The translations under genes and the position numbers were made by a program. Below, one piece after another: positions 53,055-62,836 of a stretch of 64,000 nt of DNA. The DNA comes from Candidatus Allochristensenella caecavium. GTDB taxonomy: Bacteria; Bacillota; Clostridia; Christensenellales; QAND01. A model generated the notes under the pieces. It was not told where the DNA came from. It was given only the letters and a program-made list of their open reading frames with translations, and ran no database searches. The stretch lies in assembly GCA_904397865.1 (NCBI GenBank), contig CAJFOS010000014.1, positions 124,001-188,000 of the forward strand. Reading direction: 5' to 3'. Position 1 is the first letter of the stretch; every line of letters starts with the position of its first letter.

Positions 53055-54296
53055 TCAGTCCTGATAGAGCGGAAACTGTGCGCACAGCGCAATGACTTCC
53101 TCTTTGACCGGTTCAACGACTGCTTCCCCCTGCTGAATCACACGTGCGATAAAGTCGGCAATTTGTTCCATCTGTGCTTCCTTCATGCCGCGCGAGGTCA
53201 CCGCAGGTGTCCCAATCCGTACACCGCTTGTCACAAACGGCGTGCGCGGGTCAAACGGCACAGCATTCTTATTGGTCGTGATATTGGCCGCATGCAATAA
53301 ACGTTCCAGTTCTTTTCCGGTCATCTCACGACCACGCAGGTCAATCAGCATCAGATGATTATCCGTCCCGCCGGATACCAGTTTCACACCACGGGCCATC
53401 AACCCCTGTGCCAGCGCTTTGGCATTCGCGACAACCTGTTTTGCATAGACCTTGAATTCCGGCTGCAGGGCCAAATGCAGACACACTGCCTTAGCTGCGA
53501 TAATATGCATCAGCGGGCCGCCCTGGTTTCCGGGGAAAATGGCCTTATCAACCGCTTTGGCATACGCTTCTTTACATAGAATCATCCCGCCGCGCGGCCC
53601 GCGCAGGGTCTTATGCGTCGTAGTAGTGACAAAATCCGCATACGGAACGGGATTCTCGTGAATGCCCGCTGCAACAAGGCCGGCAAAATGCGCCATATCG
53701 ACCATCAGATACGCCCCTACCTCATCCGCGATTTCACGGAATTTAGCAAAATCCAGCACGCGCGGATAGGCAGAATAACCGGCGACAATCATCTTCGGGC
53801 GATGTTCCAGGGCCAGTTTGCGTACTTCATCATAATCGATGCACTCCGTTTCCTTATCTACGCCATAGGAAACAAAATGATACAGCCGGCCCGAAAAATT
53901 CACCGGGGACCCATGCGTCAAATGTCCACCTTGGTCCAAACTCATGCCCAAAATCGTATCTCCCGGCTGCAACATGGCAAAATAGACCGCACTGTTGGCC
54001 TGCGAACCGCTATGTGGCTGTACATTGGCATGTTCAGCGCCAAACAACTGCTTGGCTCGTTCACGGGCCAAATCTTCTACGATATCCACATATTCGCATC
54101 CGCCATAATAGCGTTTGCCCGGATAACCTTCCGCATATTTATTGGTCAGTACGGAACCGGCTGCCTGCATAACCGCTTCATCCACAAAATTTTCGCTGGC
54201 AATCAATTCAATATGATTACGCTGCCGTGCCAGCTCCTGGTCGATTGCCGCCGCCACTTGTGGGTCGACAGCCGTTACCCGCGAATAATCCAACAT
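53055..54296 (-). CDS. glyA: Serine hydroxymethyltransferase
   Basis: A PLP enzyme interconverting serine and glycine with tetrahydrofolate, 413 residues. [19 protein letters not shown], the PLP lysine in [14 protein letters not shown] and NKNAVPFDP are diagnostic. The ATG at 54296 lies 8 bases after GGGGGT. It is downstream of trxA by 44 bases. Confidence 0.97.
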   Translation of the reverse strand: MLDYSRVTAVDPQVAAAIDQELARQRNHIELIASENFVDEAVMQAAGSVLTNKYAEGYPGKRYYGGCEYVDIVEDLARERAKQLFGAEHANVQPHSGSQANSAVYFAMLQPGDTILGMSLDQGGHLTHGSPVNFSGRLYHFVSYGVDKETECIDYDEVRKLALEHRPKMIVAGYSAYPRVLDFAKFREIADEVGAYLMVDMAHFAGLVAAGIHENPVPYADFVTTTTHKTLRGPRGGMILCKEAYAKAVDKAIFPGNQGGPLMHIIAAKAVCLHLALQPEFKVYAKQVVANAKALAQGLMARGVKLVSGGTDNHLMLIDLRGREMTGKELERLLHAANITTNKNAVPFDPRTPFVTSGVRIGTPAVTSRGMKEAQMEQIADFIARVIQQGEAVVEPVKEEVIALCAQFPLYQD

Positions 54297-54340
54297 CCTC
54301 AAATACCCCCGATTTATTCTGGCTTCCGCCTATATCATTA

Positions 54341-54667
54341 TTACAGCGCGCGCTGCAACATTTGCGCAAATTCCTCTTTCGGATAAGCGCCTACCTTCTT
54401 TTCCACCACTTCGCCATGTTTAAACACAGCTACAGTAGGAATGGTCATCACACGATATTTTTTAGCCAGTTCCTGTTGTTCGTCAACATTCACTTTTCCT
54501 ACTTTGGCCTTTCCTTGAAAGTCATTGGCAATTTCGTCAATCAAGGGAGAAACCATGCGGCACGGACCGCACCAGGAGGCCCAGAAATCAACCAGGACCG
54601 CTTGTTCGCTTTGCAATACTTCCTTGTCAAAATTCTCTTTTGTCAATGTAAGGCAATGTTCCGCCAT
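54341..54667 (-). CDS. trxA: Thioredoxin
   Basis: A 108-residue thiol-disulfide reductant with active site WCGPCRM, preceding cis-Pro in MTIPTVAVFKHGE. Length and motifs are those of a classical cytoplasmic thioredoxin. It has its own promoter after aspS. Confidence 0.96.
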   Translation of the reverse strand: MAEHCLTLTKENFDKEVLQSEQAVLVDFWASWCGPCRMVSPLIDEIANDFQGKAKVGKVNVDEQQELAKKYRVMTIPTVAVFKHGEVVEKKVGAYPKEEFAQMLQRAL

Positions 54668-54698
54668 CGTCCTTCATCCTCCTTTTTTCTTTATCCGT

Positions 54699-54728
54699 AT
54701 TGTATCCCAAAATCAGAGGAAATACCAA
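54699..54728 (-). promoter_or_regulatory. trxA promoter
   Basis: On the minus strand TTGGTA (54728-54723), 18 bases, TACAAT (54704-54699). It begins about 10 bases after the aspS stop. Confidence 0.68.
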
Positions 54729-54737
54729 TGCATCCGC

Positions 54738-56534
54738 TCATTCTTCATCCAGCGTGCAAGCAATATGCAACTCCTGCAACTGTTTTTCTTCCACAACATC
54801 CGGGCCACCCGTCAACGGGCAGGAAGCAGATTGCACTTTGGGGAACGCGATGACATCGCGGATGGACGACGCATGTGCCAAAATCATACACAGGCGGTCG
54901 AATCCAAATGCCAAGCCCGCATGTGGCGGCACGCCATATTTAAACGCCTCCAGCAAGAACCCGAACTGCTCCTGTGCACGTTCCGGCGTAAAGCCCAACG
55001 CTTCAAAGACCTGTTCCTGCACATCACGGTCGTAAATACGACAACTGCCACCGCCTGCTTCCATGCCATTGATAACCAAATCGTACGCCTTGGCACGCAC
55101 ACGGGCCGGGTCGGTTTTCAAGTATGGAATATCCGCATCCATTGGCGCGGTAAACGGATGATGTTTGGCAACATAGCGCTTCTCTTCTTCGCTGTATTCA
55201 AACATCGGGAACTCCGTCACCCAAAGAATATCCAACTTGTTTTCATCAATCAAATGCAGCTTTTCTGCCAAATGTAAACGCAAATGGCCCAACACATCAA
55301 ATACAACATCTTCCGATGTGTCAGAAATGAACATCAGGATATCGCCGACTTCTGCATCCATGCGGTTGAGGATTGCCTGGATTTGCTCTTCGGTAAAGAA
55401 TTTGACAATGGGACTTTGCAATTCATTTTCCTTGACGTTAATCCAGGCCATACCGCGTGCACCGAACTGTTTACAATATTCAACCAGCGCATCCAATTCA
55501 CGACGAGCAATCTGGCTGCTGCCGCCTTTGACATTGATACCACGCACGCTGCCGCCATTCTGCACAATGGATGCAAATACTTTGAAATCGGAATCGCGCG
55601 CGATGTCGCTGATATCTTTCAATTCCAGCCCAAACCGGGTATCCGGTTTGTCCGAACCAAAGCGTTCCATCGCTTCGCGATACGGCATCCGACGGAATGG
55701 AGCCGGCAAATCCACTCCCCATGCACCTTTGAAGATTTGCTGAATCAATCCTTCATTGATGGTCATGACATCATCTTCCTGCACAAAGGAGAGCTCCATA
55801 TCAATCTGCGTAAATTCCGGCTGCCGGTCGGCACGCAGGTCTTCATCGCGGAAACATTTGGCAATCTGGAAATAGCGGTCCATTCCAGCGACCATCAGCA
55901 GTTGTTTAAACAACTGCGGCGATTGCGGAAGCGCATAAAACTTGCCCGGCTGTACGCGCGAAGGCACCAGGTAGTCACGTGCGCCTTCCGGGGTAGATTT
56001 GGTCAACATGGGCGTTTCGATTTCAATGAACCCATTTTCCGTCAGGTAATTACGCACAATCTGTGCGACCTTGCTGCGCAAAATCAGATTCTTGGCCATT
56101 TCCGGGCGCCGCAAATCCAGATAACGATACTTTAAGCGCAGCTCTTCACGTACATTTACGCCGTCTTCGATGTAAAAAGGAGGCGTTTGCGAGGTGGAAA
56201 GAATTTTTAAATCCGTCGCTTTGATTTCAATGGTTCCCGTAGCAATTTTGGGGTTGACCGTATCTTCGCTGCGTTTGGTGACCTTGCCGCGAATGGCCAA
56301 CACAAACTCAGAACGGATGGACTCGACCTTGGCAAACTGTTCTTCACTGAAATCCGCCTGGTCAAACACACACTGCATTACGCCTGTACGGTCGCGCAAA
56401 TCTACAAACACCAAGCCGCCCAGGTCACGGCGGGTATCCACCCATCCCATCACCGTCATCGTCTGGCCTACCTGTGCTTGGCTTACTAGGCCGCACATCT
56501 CATCTCGTTTCCAATCCAATAGCATATCCGACAT
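54738..56534 (-). CDS. aspS: Aspartyl-tRNA synthetase
   Basis: A class II synthetase of 598 residues. The N-terminal OB anticodon-binding domain (VMGWVDTRRDLGGLVFVDLRD), motif 2 (FRDEDLRADRQPEFTQIDME), the bacterial GAD insertion and motif 3 (GLAFGFDRL) are all present. The enzyme may be discriminating or not, depending on tRNA-Asn supply. It follows hisS by 14 bases under the T-box. Confidence 0.96.
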   Translation of the reverse strand: MSDMLLDWKRDEMCGLVSQAQVGQTMTVMGWVDTRRDLGGLVFVDLRDRTGVMQCVFDQADFSEEQFAKVESIRSEFVLAIRGKVTKRSEDTVNPKIATGTIEIKATDLKILSTSQTPPFYIEDGVNVREELRLKYRYLDLRRPEMAKNLILRSKVAQIVRNYLTENGFIEIETPMLTKSTPEGARDYLVPSRVQPGKFYALPQSPQLFKQLLMVAGMDRYFQIAKCFRDEDLRADRQPEFTQIDMELSFVQEDDVMTINEGLIQQIFKGAWGVDLPAPFRRMPYREAMERFGSDKPDTRFGLELKDISDIARDSDFKVFASIVQNGGSVRGINVKGGSSQIARRELDALVEYCKQFGARGMAWINVKENELQSPIVKFFTEEQIQAILNRMDAEVGDILMFISDTSEDVVFDVLGHLRLHLAEKLHLIDENKLDILWVTEFPMFEYSEEEKRYVAKHHPFTAPMDADIPYLKTDPARVRAKAYDLVINGMEAGGGSCRIYDRDVQEQVFEALGFTPERAQEQFGFLLEAFKYGVPPHAGLAFGFDRLCMILAHASSIRDVIAFPKVQSASCPLTGGPDVVEEKQLQELHIACTLDEE

Positions 56535-56548
56535 TGTTTTTCTCCTCT

Positions 56549-57826
56549 TTATTTGGACAGATTGAACGCGACAAACGTCGCCTCTAATGCTTCCATCGCC
56601 ATGGCAAGGTCATATTCTTTCTGTTCGCCATCGCTCATGCGACGCAGGTTAACCTTACGGTTCTTTCTTTCCTCTTCCCCTTCAAACAGCACAATCGTTG
56701 CGCCCAATTTCTCCGCATAGCGCATCTGCGCTTTTGTGCTACGGTTCAGCGGGTCGAATTCCGCTTTCACACCGGCTTTTCGCAACTGCATGCACAGCAC
56801 GAACGCACGTTCGATATCCCCAAATGTGTGTATAAACACATCGCAGCGAGAAGGCTCTTCTATCTCAACGTTCTGTGCCTGCATCACCAATAGCAGACGT
56901 TCCATCCCCATGCCAAACCCAACACCCGGCATCGATGGCCCTCCGATTGTTTCAATCAGCTTATCGTATCGTCCGCCCCCACAAACAGTGCCTTGCGAGC
57001 CAATATGATTGGAGATTATCTCAAATACCGTTTTGGTATAATAATCCAATCCGCGCACAATGGTCGGGTCAATTTCATATGGGATTTGCAACGCCTGTAA
57101 TGCACATTGCAACGTTTCAAAATGCGTCTTACAATCATCACAAAGATAATCCAGCATCTTTGGCGCACCCTTGGCAATCTCTTTGCAATGGTCAACCTTA
57201 CAGTCCAGTAGGCGAAGTGGGTTGCGGTCAAAACGTTCCTTGCACGTCTGGCACATCTCATCGATGTGCGGTGCAAAATAGGCTTTCAGTGCCGCGTGAT
57301 ATTGGGGCCGGCACTCCGCACATCCGATGCTGTTGATGTGAACAATCAAATCCTCCACTTTTAATGCGTGCAGAACGGATAGGGCCAATGAAATCGCTTC
57401 CGCATCCGTGTAAGCACTTTGCGAACCAAATATCTCAATGCCAAATTGATGATGTTCGCGCAGCCGGCCCGCCTGCGGCCGTTCATAGCGAAATACCGGG
57501 CAGTTCAGATAAAACATCTTCGTTGGCTGCGGCCCATTGGCCAGCCCATTCTCCACAAAGGCGCGCACGACTCCCGCCGTTCCTTCCGGTTTGAGCGTGA
57601 TGCTCCGCTCCCCGCGGTCATCAAAAGTATACGTCTCCTTTTGCACGATATCTGTCGTATCCCCTACTCCGCGTAAAAACAACTCCGTATGCTCCAAAAC
57701 AGGCGTACGGATTTCGCGAATGCCGTACACGGCACATAGGTCACGCATGGTCTGTTCAACATATTGCCAGCGAAAACTGTCATCAGGCAATACATCCTTA
57801 AACCCCTTGAGCGCATTGAATTTCAT
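56549..57826 (-). CDS. hisS: Histidyl-tRNA synthetase
   Basis: A class II synthetase of 425 residues. GFKDVLPDDSFRWQYVE, motif 2 (FRYERPQAGRLREHHQFGIE), the histidine A motif RGLDYYTKTVFEI and GGGRYDKLIETIGG are diagnostic. The ATG at 57826 lies 9 bases after GGAGGG. The frame is open further upstream through the T-box leader but is not coding there. Confidence 0.97.
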   Translation of the reverse strand: MKFNALKGFKDVLPDDSFRWQYVEQTMRDLCAVYGIREIRTPVLEHTELFLRGVGDTTDIVQKETYTFDDRGERSITLKPEGTAGVVRAFVENGLANGPQPTKMFYLNCPVFRYERPQAGRLREHHQFGIEIFGSQSAYTDAEAISLALSVLHALKVEDLIVHINSIGCAECRPQYHAALKAYFAPHIDEMCQTCKERFDRNPLRLLDCKVDHCKEIAKGAPKMLDYLCDDCKTHFETLQCALQALQIPYEIDPTIVRGLDYYTKTVFEIISNHIGSQGTVCGGGRYDKLIETIGGPSMPGVGFGMGMERLLLVMQAQNVEIEEPSRCDVFIHTFGDIERAFVLCMQLRKAGVKAEFDPLNRSTKAQMRYAEKLGATIVLFEGEEERKNRKVNLRRMSDGEQKEYDLAMAMEALEATFVAFNLSK

Positions 57827-58076
57827 CGTTTGTGTTCCCTCCATCCGGGTAATCAAAAAGGTGGCCACGCATAAGGGACGGATTGTCTCCGCGGTGCCAC
57901 CCTTGTTGAACAAAAAAATCGTTCCAACTCATTGCGTTAACGCCGCCTACGGCTTCCGTTTTGCGAAAGCGGCTCCTCAGCTGTTTTTCATCGGGCGGGC
58001 ACCATCTTTGCTTTCAGTCACGGCAAAAACTCCCTGCGGTTCCATCTCCGATTACTCGGCTGCATCACTGCCTTTT
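57827..58076 (-). ncRNA. T-box riboswitch leader of hisS-aspS
   Basis: On the minus strand the canonical T-box AAGGGTGGCACCGCGG lies at 57904-57889, with a terminator-like GGCCACC-TTTTT at about 57869-57855 downstream. The leader of about 250 bases contains several further stems (for instance CCG-AGTAAT-CGG and GCGGCGTT). Uncharged tRNA would stabilise the antiterminator. I could not read the specifier codon, so His versus Asp is not decided. Confidence 0.92.
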
Positions 58077-58081
58077 TGGTT

Positions 58082-58110
58082 ATTATAGTGCCCGTACAAT
58101 TGGCTGTCAA
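58082..58110 (-). promoter_or_regulatory. hisS-aspS promoter
   Basis: On the minus strand TTGACA (58110-58105), 17 bases, TATAAT (58087-58082): a consensus sigma-A promoter. Confidence 0.93.
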
Positions 58111-58127
58111 CGAAAAAAGCCCGTTTT

Positions 58128-58697
58128 TCAGCCTTTTACCCGATTTTGCAAGCGTTCCACCACTTTGGTATATAACGGCACCATATGTGCTTCATGAATA
58201 TGGGAAAGCACATCATTGAGCGGTATCCATTGTACATCGCTGTTTTCCTCGGCCAGTATGTGCGTTTGGGCATGTTCGTCGCCAATCAGAATGTAGGCGG
58301 CATTTAAGTGGACATGCGGCGCCACGTAATGCCCATGACGCGTATGTGCGAGCGCGGGAACGATGTCCAGGGTAATCATTTCATCTGCAGGCACAATGAA
58401 TTCCGTCAGGCCCGTTTCTTCCTTCGACTCACGAATGGCCGTTTGCAGCGGGTCGCTCTCCCCATCAGCATGACCGCCTGGGATTGTCCAGCTCTGAAAA
58501 ATATTATGATATACCATCAACAGCTTATCCATTTTTTCATTGCATACCCAGCCCGATGCCGTGATATGCGCCCGTTCGTTTTCCCGCAAAAGAATGGAAG
58601 GCCCCTCTTGGTCAATCCACTGCGCGATGATGCGCTGGTCAGTTGCCTCCTGTTCGTTTTGCGGAACATACTGTGCAAAACACTGGCGGTAGTCCAT
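58128..58697 (-). CDS. Nudix hydrolase
   Basis: A 189-residue nucleotide-diphosphate hydrolase. The Nudix box GGHADGESDPLQTAIRESKEETGL-like region (about residues 74-97) has one more residue between the GE and RE elements than the standard box; related GGHADG-type Nudix proteins show the same spacing. Helical N-terminus and beta sheet follow the fold. It lies 3 bases after hemZ. The substrate is unknown. Confidence 0.88.
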   Translation of the reverse strand: MDYRQCFAQYVPQNEQEATDQRIIAQWIDQEGPSILLRENERAHITASGWVCNEKMDKLLMVYHNIFQSWTIPGGHADGESDPLQTAIRESKEETGLTEFIVPADEMITLDIVPALAHTRHGHYVAPHVHLNAAYILIGDEHAQTHILAEENSDVQWIPLNDVLSHIHEAHMVPLYTKVVERLQNRVKG

Positions 58698-58700
58698 GGC

Positions 58701-60104
58701 TTATCGTTCCTCCTGTTGAAAAAAAGTATCCTTCTGGCGGCAAATGGTATTGATTCGCTCTAAATACAAATGCAAATCCTTTGGATTGGGCCTTCGCTCA
58801 ATTCGGTCGCCTTGAATCCATTTACCCACGCTGCCCACACCCAAGGCCATTACACTGCGCAATTCATCCATCATCGCAATATTATAAACACATGCATGAC
58901 CGGGGCGCGTATAGCCGACGTTTTCCAGGTTGCCAGCCATATATTTCTGCCGGTACATATAATACGGCTCAAGTCCAAGCGTTTGGGCCAGGCCGCGTGC
59001 CTGGTCGACCATTTGTGCAACTTCCGTACTAGCCGCTGCGTATCCCATTTCGTGCAGCTTACTACCACGTTTAATCGAAAGCGTATGGCAGGTCAGGCCA
59101 CTGGGTGCTATATCTGCAATCGCCTTCAGCGTCTGACAAAAATCCGCCAGGGTTTCACCAGGCAGCCCGGCAATGATATCCATATTGATGCTGGTAAAAC
59201 CCAGCGAACGCGCCAAATCGACCGTTTCTACAATCTGCTGGGGTGTATGGCGGCGGCCAATCCGTTCCAGCGTGGCTTGTACCATGGTTTGTGGATTTAC
59301 GCACAGGCGCGTAACACCAGCTTCTCTGGCTGCAACCAACTTGGCGCGGTCAATGGTATCCGGCCGCCCTGCTTCTACTGTGAATTCATTTTTATCCACA
59401 AATGCTTCAGATGTCGCGTGCAATAAGCGTTCAAACAGGGGCTGTGGAAGGCTGCTTGGCGTACCACCGCCTATATATACAGCCGCTATTGGCACGCCTT
59501 GTGCCCGGATGCTTGCCGACGCATGTGCAATCTCCATCTCCAAAGCATCCAAATAGGCTTCCATCTCTCCTTTTTTAGCAATCCGCCCAGGAAAGGAACA
59601 ATAGCTGCAACGCGTCACACAAAACGGCACGCAGATGTAGACACATATCGCCTGTGCCGGCACATTTCGCATGGCCTGTTTCTGCACATCCAAAATCTGC
59701 CTGGCCAAATCATATTTGGCTGGCTGAACGCCATAAAAGCTGACGAAGTCTGCTTCGTTTCCCTTTTGCTGCAATTCCAACAGAAGCTTGGTCGGCCGTA
59801 CGCCTGTCAAACTGCCCCACGGCTGCCGCTGTCCGGTCAACGCGCAGAGTGCTTGATACGCCGCCCATTTGGCTGCACGCTTATTGATTCGTTTACGCTC
59901 CTTCATATCCGCGTTCAGCAATGCGCCATCGCAAGCGGCGCTTGCACTACGGCCGCGCCAGGTAACCGTTACCCAATGTGCATCCTGTCCATCTTTCTGT
60001 CTTACTTCGTGTACAACGTGCACATCATCCGGCAGCGCGAATAAACGCGCCTCTTCTGCCAGTTCATTTTCAAAATGCTCCACTGGAGTCTGTATTTTCA
60101 GCAT
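58701..60104 (-). CDS. hemZ: Oxygen-independent coproporphyrinogen III dehydrogenase-like radical SAM protein HemZ
   Basis: A radical-SAM enzyme of 467 residues in the HemN/HemZ group. An N-terminal extension of about 150 residues (PWGSLTGVRPTKLLLEL) distinguishes HemZ from HemN. The SAM motif is CVTRCSYC, with GGGTPSSLPQPLFERLL downstream. HemZ converts coproporphyrinogen III to protoporphyrinogen in anaerobes, though activity is proven for few members. It follows dtd by 10 bases. Confidence 0.9.
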   Translation of the reverse strand: MLKIQTPVEHFENELAEEARLFALPDDVHVVHEVRQKDGQDAHWVTVTWRGRSASAACDGALLNADMKERKRINKRAAKWAAYQALCALTGQRQPWGSLTGVRPTKLLLELQQKGNEADFVSFYGVQPAKYDLARQILDVQKQAMRNVPAQAICVYICVPFCVTRCSYCSFPGRIAKKGEMEAYLDALEMEIAHASASIRAQGVPIAAVYIGGGTPSSLPQPLFERLLHATSEAFVDKNEFTVEAGRPDTIDRAKLVAAREAGVTRLCVNPQTMVQATLERIGRRHTPQQIVETVDLARSLGFTSINMDIIAGLPGETLADFCQTLKAIADIAPSGLTCHTLSIKRGSKLHEMGYAAASTEVAQMVDQARGLAQTLGLEPYYMYRQKYMAGNLENVGYTRPGHACVYNIAMMDELRSVMALGVGSVGKWIQGDRIERRPNPKDLHLYLERINTICRQKDTFFQQEER

Positions 60105-60114
60105 GTCCCGTTCC

Positions 60115-60564
60115 TTAAAAAAGTTTACGGCTATCCAGAAGGATGGTCGTAGGACCCTGGTTGCATAGACTGACTTGCATATCCGTCATAAAACGCCCTT
60201 GCTGTGTCGGAATACCCGCTTCCTTAAAGGCCTGTATAGCCTTTTCAAAATATGCATTGGCAATTTCCGGCGCCGCAGCACGGGTAAAGCCAGGCCGCCG
60301 CCCTTTGCGTGCATCCCCCAACAAAGTAAACTGTGAAACCACCAGCACCGCGCCGCCTGTATCCTGTAGCGAAAGATTCATTTTTTCATTTTCATCCGGG
60401 AAAATACGCAAGTGCATGGTCTTTTGCACGATGTAGGATAAATCCTCTTCGCTATCCCCTTCTTCCACCCCTAACAAAATCAAGAGACCTGGACCGATTT
60501 GGCCCACCCTTTCTTCTCCAACTTGCACCGAAGCTTGTGAAACACGCTGAATCACTGCTCGCAT
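60115..60564 (-). CDS. dtd: D-aminoacyl-tRNA deacylase
   Basis: Removes D-amino acids (and glycine) from mischarged tRNAs, 149 residues. MRAVIQRVSQASV, SQFTLLGDARKGRRPGFT and the second cis-Pro motif NQGPTTILLDS are complete. The ATG at 60564 has AGGTGG upstream. The relA-dtd order is conserved in Firmicutes. Confidence 0.96.
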   Translation of the reverse strand: MRAVIQRVSQASVQVGEERVGQIGPGLLILLGVEEGDSEEDLSYIVQKTMHLRIFPDENEKMNLSLQDTGGAVLVVSQFTLLGDARKGRRPGFTRAAAPEIANAYFEKAIQAFKEAGIPTQQGRFMTDMQVSLCNQGPTTILLDSRKLF

Positions 60565-60577
60565 TATTCTCCACCTC

Positions 60578-62824
60578 TTATAACGTGCCGCGGTACACCT
60601 CAATCACATCCCGTACGCGGCGGAATTTTGTAATAATCTCTTCCAGCTGGGCAATGTCGCGGATGGAGATATCAAATTCAAAATGAAAGGACCCATTTTT
60701 ACCCTGTTTGCCCTGCACACCCACAACATCCACACCCATATTGGACAGGATGCGTGAAAGTTCCGCCATCATTCCGGTCCGGTCCATGCACACGATGCGT
60801 ACCGTGGCTTTGTATCCTTCTTTTTTCTTTTCCTGGGCGTTTTCATTGGCCCAGTGCACCTCAATCCACCGGTCTTCCCCATCATTCAGCAGGTCTTTTA
60901 AATTGGCGCAATCCGCTCTATGCACACTGACACCACGACCACGGGTAATAAAGCCAACAATGTTATCCCCTGGTACCGGATTACAGCAACGTGCCAGACG
61001 CACCAGCATGTTTTCTTCACCTTTGACGATGATGCCGTTCGACGCCTTAAGCTGCTTTTTATTCTCATTAGCAGCCGCTGCTATTGCCTCCTCTTTCTTC
61101 TGGTTTTCCAATAGCGCCTGCAGTTTCTCTTCCTGGTGCGAGCGGGTATATTGCTCAATCAGCCGCTGCAAAATTTGATTGGTGGAAATGCCTCCAAAGC
61201 CGATAGCGGAATACATATCCTCAGCGTTATGGAAGGTATATTTTTTATAAATGCCTTCCAGCCATTCCGGCCGCATCAGCTGCTTATACAAGTCATAACC
61301 CGCGCGCTTGGCTTCCTTCTCCAGCATATCACGGCCTTTGACAATGTTCTCTTCCTTCAGTTCACGTTTAAAATAAGCACGGATGCGGCTGCGTGCCGCG
61401 CTGGTTTTAGCGATTTTCAGCCAGTCACGCCCAGGGTGTCCATCCTTACGGGTAATGATTTCCACTACGTCGCCTGTTTTCAGCTCTGTGTCCAGCGGAA
61501 CCATGCGCCCGCTAATGCGCGCGCCAACACAAGTTTCACCCACCCGGGAGTGAATCCGGTAAGCAAAATCGATGGGCGTTGCACCTCGGACAAGGTTAAT
61601 CACTTCGCCCTTCGGGGTAAATACAAAGACTTCATCTGAAAAGATATCCATACGCACCGTTTCCAGGAACTCATGCGGGTCCTGCACGTCACTCTGCACG
61701 GCCTGTAATTCACGCATCCAAGCAATCTTTTCATCGAAAGAATCATCTTCTTTGCCTTCTTTATACTTCCAATGCGCAGCAACGCCATATTCGGCCGTTT
61801 TATGCATTTCAATCGTACGAATCTGCACTTCAAACAAAATACCGGCCCTTGTAATCACCGTCGTATGCAAGGACTGATACATGTTTGATTTTGGCATCGC
61901 GATAAAATCTTTAAACCGGCCGGGGATGGGTTTATACAGCGTGTGCACAATCCCAAGCGCCGCATAACAATCACGCACCGTTTCCACAATGATACGCATT
62001 GCCATAAAATCATAGATTTCGTCTGGTTTACGGCCTTGCTTAATCATTTTGCGATAGATGGAATAGACGTGTTTTTCGCGCCCTTCCATCTTGCATTCGA
62101 TGCCTACATCCGCTAATTGTTTTTGAATACGGTCCATCTGGTCATGCAAAAAATTGCTTTGCACGGGGCGCAGTTTCGCTGTCTCCCGGCAGATATAATC
62201 GTATTGCTCCGGTTCCAAATAACGCAACGCCAGGTCTTCCAGTTCCCCACGAATGGCATAAATCCCCAGACGGTGTGCAATGGGAGCATAAATTTCCAAT
62301 GTTTCTTTTGCAATGGCTTTCTGCCGGTCTTCGGGCATGGCATGCAGGGTACGCATGTTGTGCAGCCGGTCCGCCAACTTCACCAGTATCACGCGCACGT
62401 CGCGTGACATTGCCAGCAGCATCTTGCGCAGGCTTTCGGCTTGCCGGTCCATCTTGGACTCAAAATCCAATTTGGACAGCTTGGTTACGCCATCAACCAG
62501 TTCCGCAATGCTTGGGCCAAAAATAACCTGCATTTCCTCCTTGGTTGCCGGCGTATCCTCCACCACGTCATGCAACAGCGCCGCAGCCATCGATTCCGCA
62601 TCCATACCAAAGTCCAATAGAATTTTGGCCACTGCACAAGGATGGGAGATGTACGGTTCGCCTGTTTTTCGTGTTTGTCCCTGATGGGCAATCATGGCGT
62701 AATGCAGTGCATTTTGCAACAATTGCGCCTGTTCCTCTCCCATGGTTTCCCCCAGCGTGGCCATCCAGGGTGCATATTCTTTTTCCAACGCAATTTCCCA
62801 TGGTTCCTTAAAAATCGTAAGCAT
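60578..62824 (-). CDS. relA: RelA/SpoT-type (p)ppGpp synthetase/hydrolase
   Basis: A long bifunctional stringent-response enzyme, 748 residues. The HD hydrolase domain has YISHPCAVAKIL, LLHDVVEDT and LVKLADRLHNMRT. The synthetase domain has YSIYRKMIKQGRKPDEIYDF and HTTVI. TGS (VFTPKGEVINLVRGATPIDFA), a zinc-finger/helical region and a C-terminal ACT domain follow. The ATG at 62824 lies 7 bases after GGGAGG. Confidence 0.96.
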   Translation of the reverse strand: MLTIFKEPWEIALEKEYAPWMATLGETMGEEQAQLLQNALHYAMIAHQGQTRKTGEPYISHPCAVAKILLDFGMDAESMAAALLHDVVEDTPATKEEMQVIFGPSIAELVDGVTKLSKLDFESKMDRQAESLRKMLLAMSRDVRVILVKLADRLHNMRTLHAMPEDRQKAIAKETLEIYAPIAHRLGIYAIRGELEDLALRYLEPEQYDYICRETAKLRPVQSNFLHDQMDRIQKQLADVGIECKMEGREKHVYSIYRKMIKQGRKPDEIYDFMAMRIIVETVRDCYAALGIVHTLYKPIPGRFKDFIAMPKSNMYQSLHTTVITRAGILFEVQIRTIEMHKTAEYGVAAHWKYKEGKEDDSFDEKIAWMRELQAVQSDVQDPHEFLETVRMDIFSDEVFVFTPKGEVINLVRGATPIDFAYRIHSRVGETCVGARISGRMVPLDTELKTGDVVEIITRKDGHPGRDWLKIAKTSAARSRIRAYFKRELKEENIVKGRDMLEKEAKRAGYDLYKQLMRPEWLEGIYKKYTFHNAEDMYSAIGFGGISTNQILQRLIEQYTRSHQEEKLQALLENQKKEEAIAAAANENKKQLKASNGIIVKGEENMLVRLARCCNPVPGDNIVGFITRGRGVSVHRADCANLKDLLNDGEDRWIEVHWANENAQEKKKEGYKATVRIVCMDRTGMMAELSRILSNMGVDVVGVQGKQGKNGSFHFEFDISIRDIAQLEEIITKFRRVRDVIEVYRGTL

Positions 62825-62836
62825 CTCCACACCTCC

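Noticed and set aside
56800-56813. Palindromic LexA-type box CGAACGCACGTTCG
   Set aside because: It lies inside the hisS coding sequence, far from any promoter. A perfect GAAC-N4-GTTC is expected about once by chance in 64 kb.
57955-58060. Attempt to read the T-box specifier codon
   Set aside because: Stem I could not be folded unambiguously by eye; candidate GAC and CAC-like triplets are both possible, so no specificity is claimed.
58113-58135. Possible terminator after the Nudix gene
   Set aside because: A/T-rich flanks suggest one, but the G/C core does not pair properly; the region is better explained by the hisS promoter and the end of the Nudix gene.
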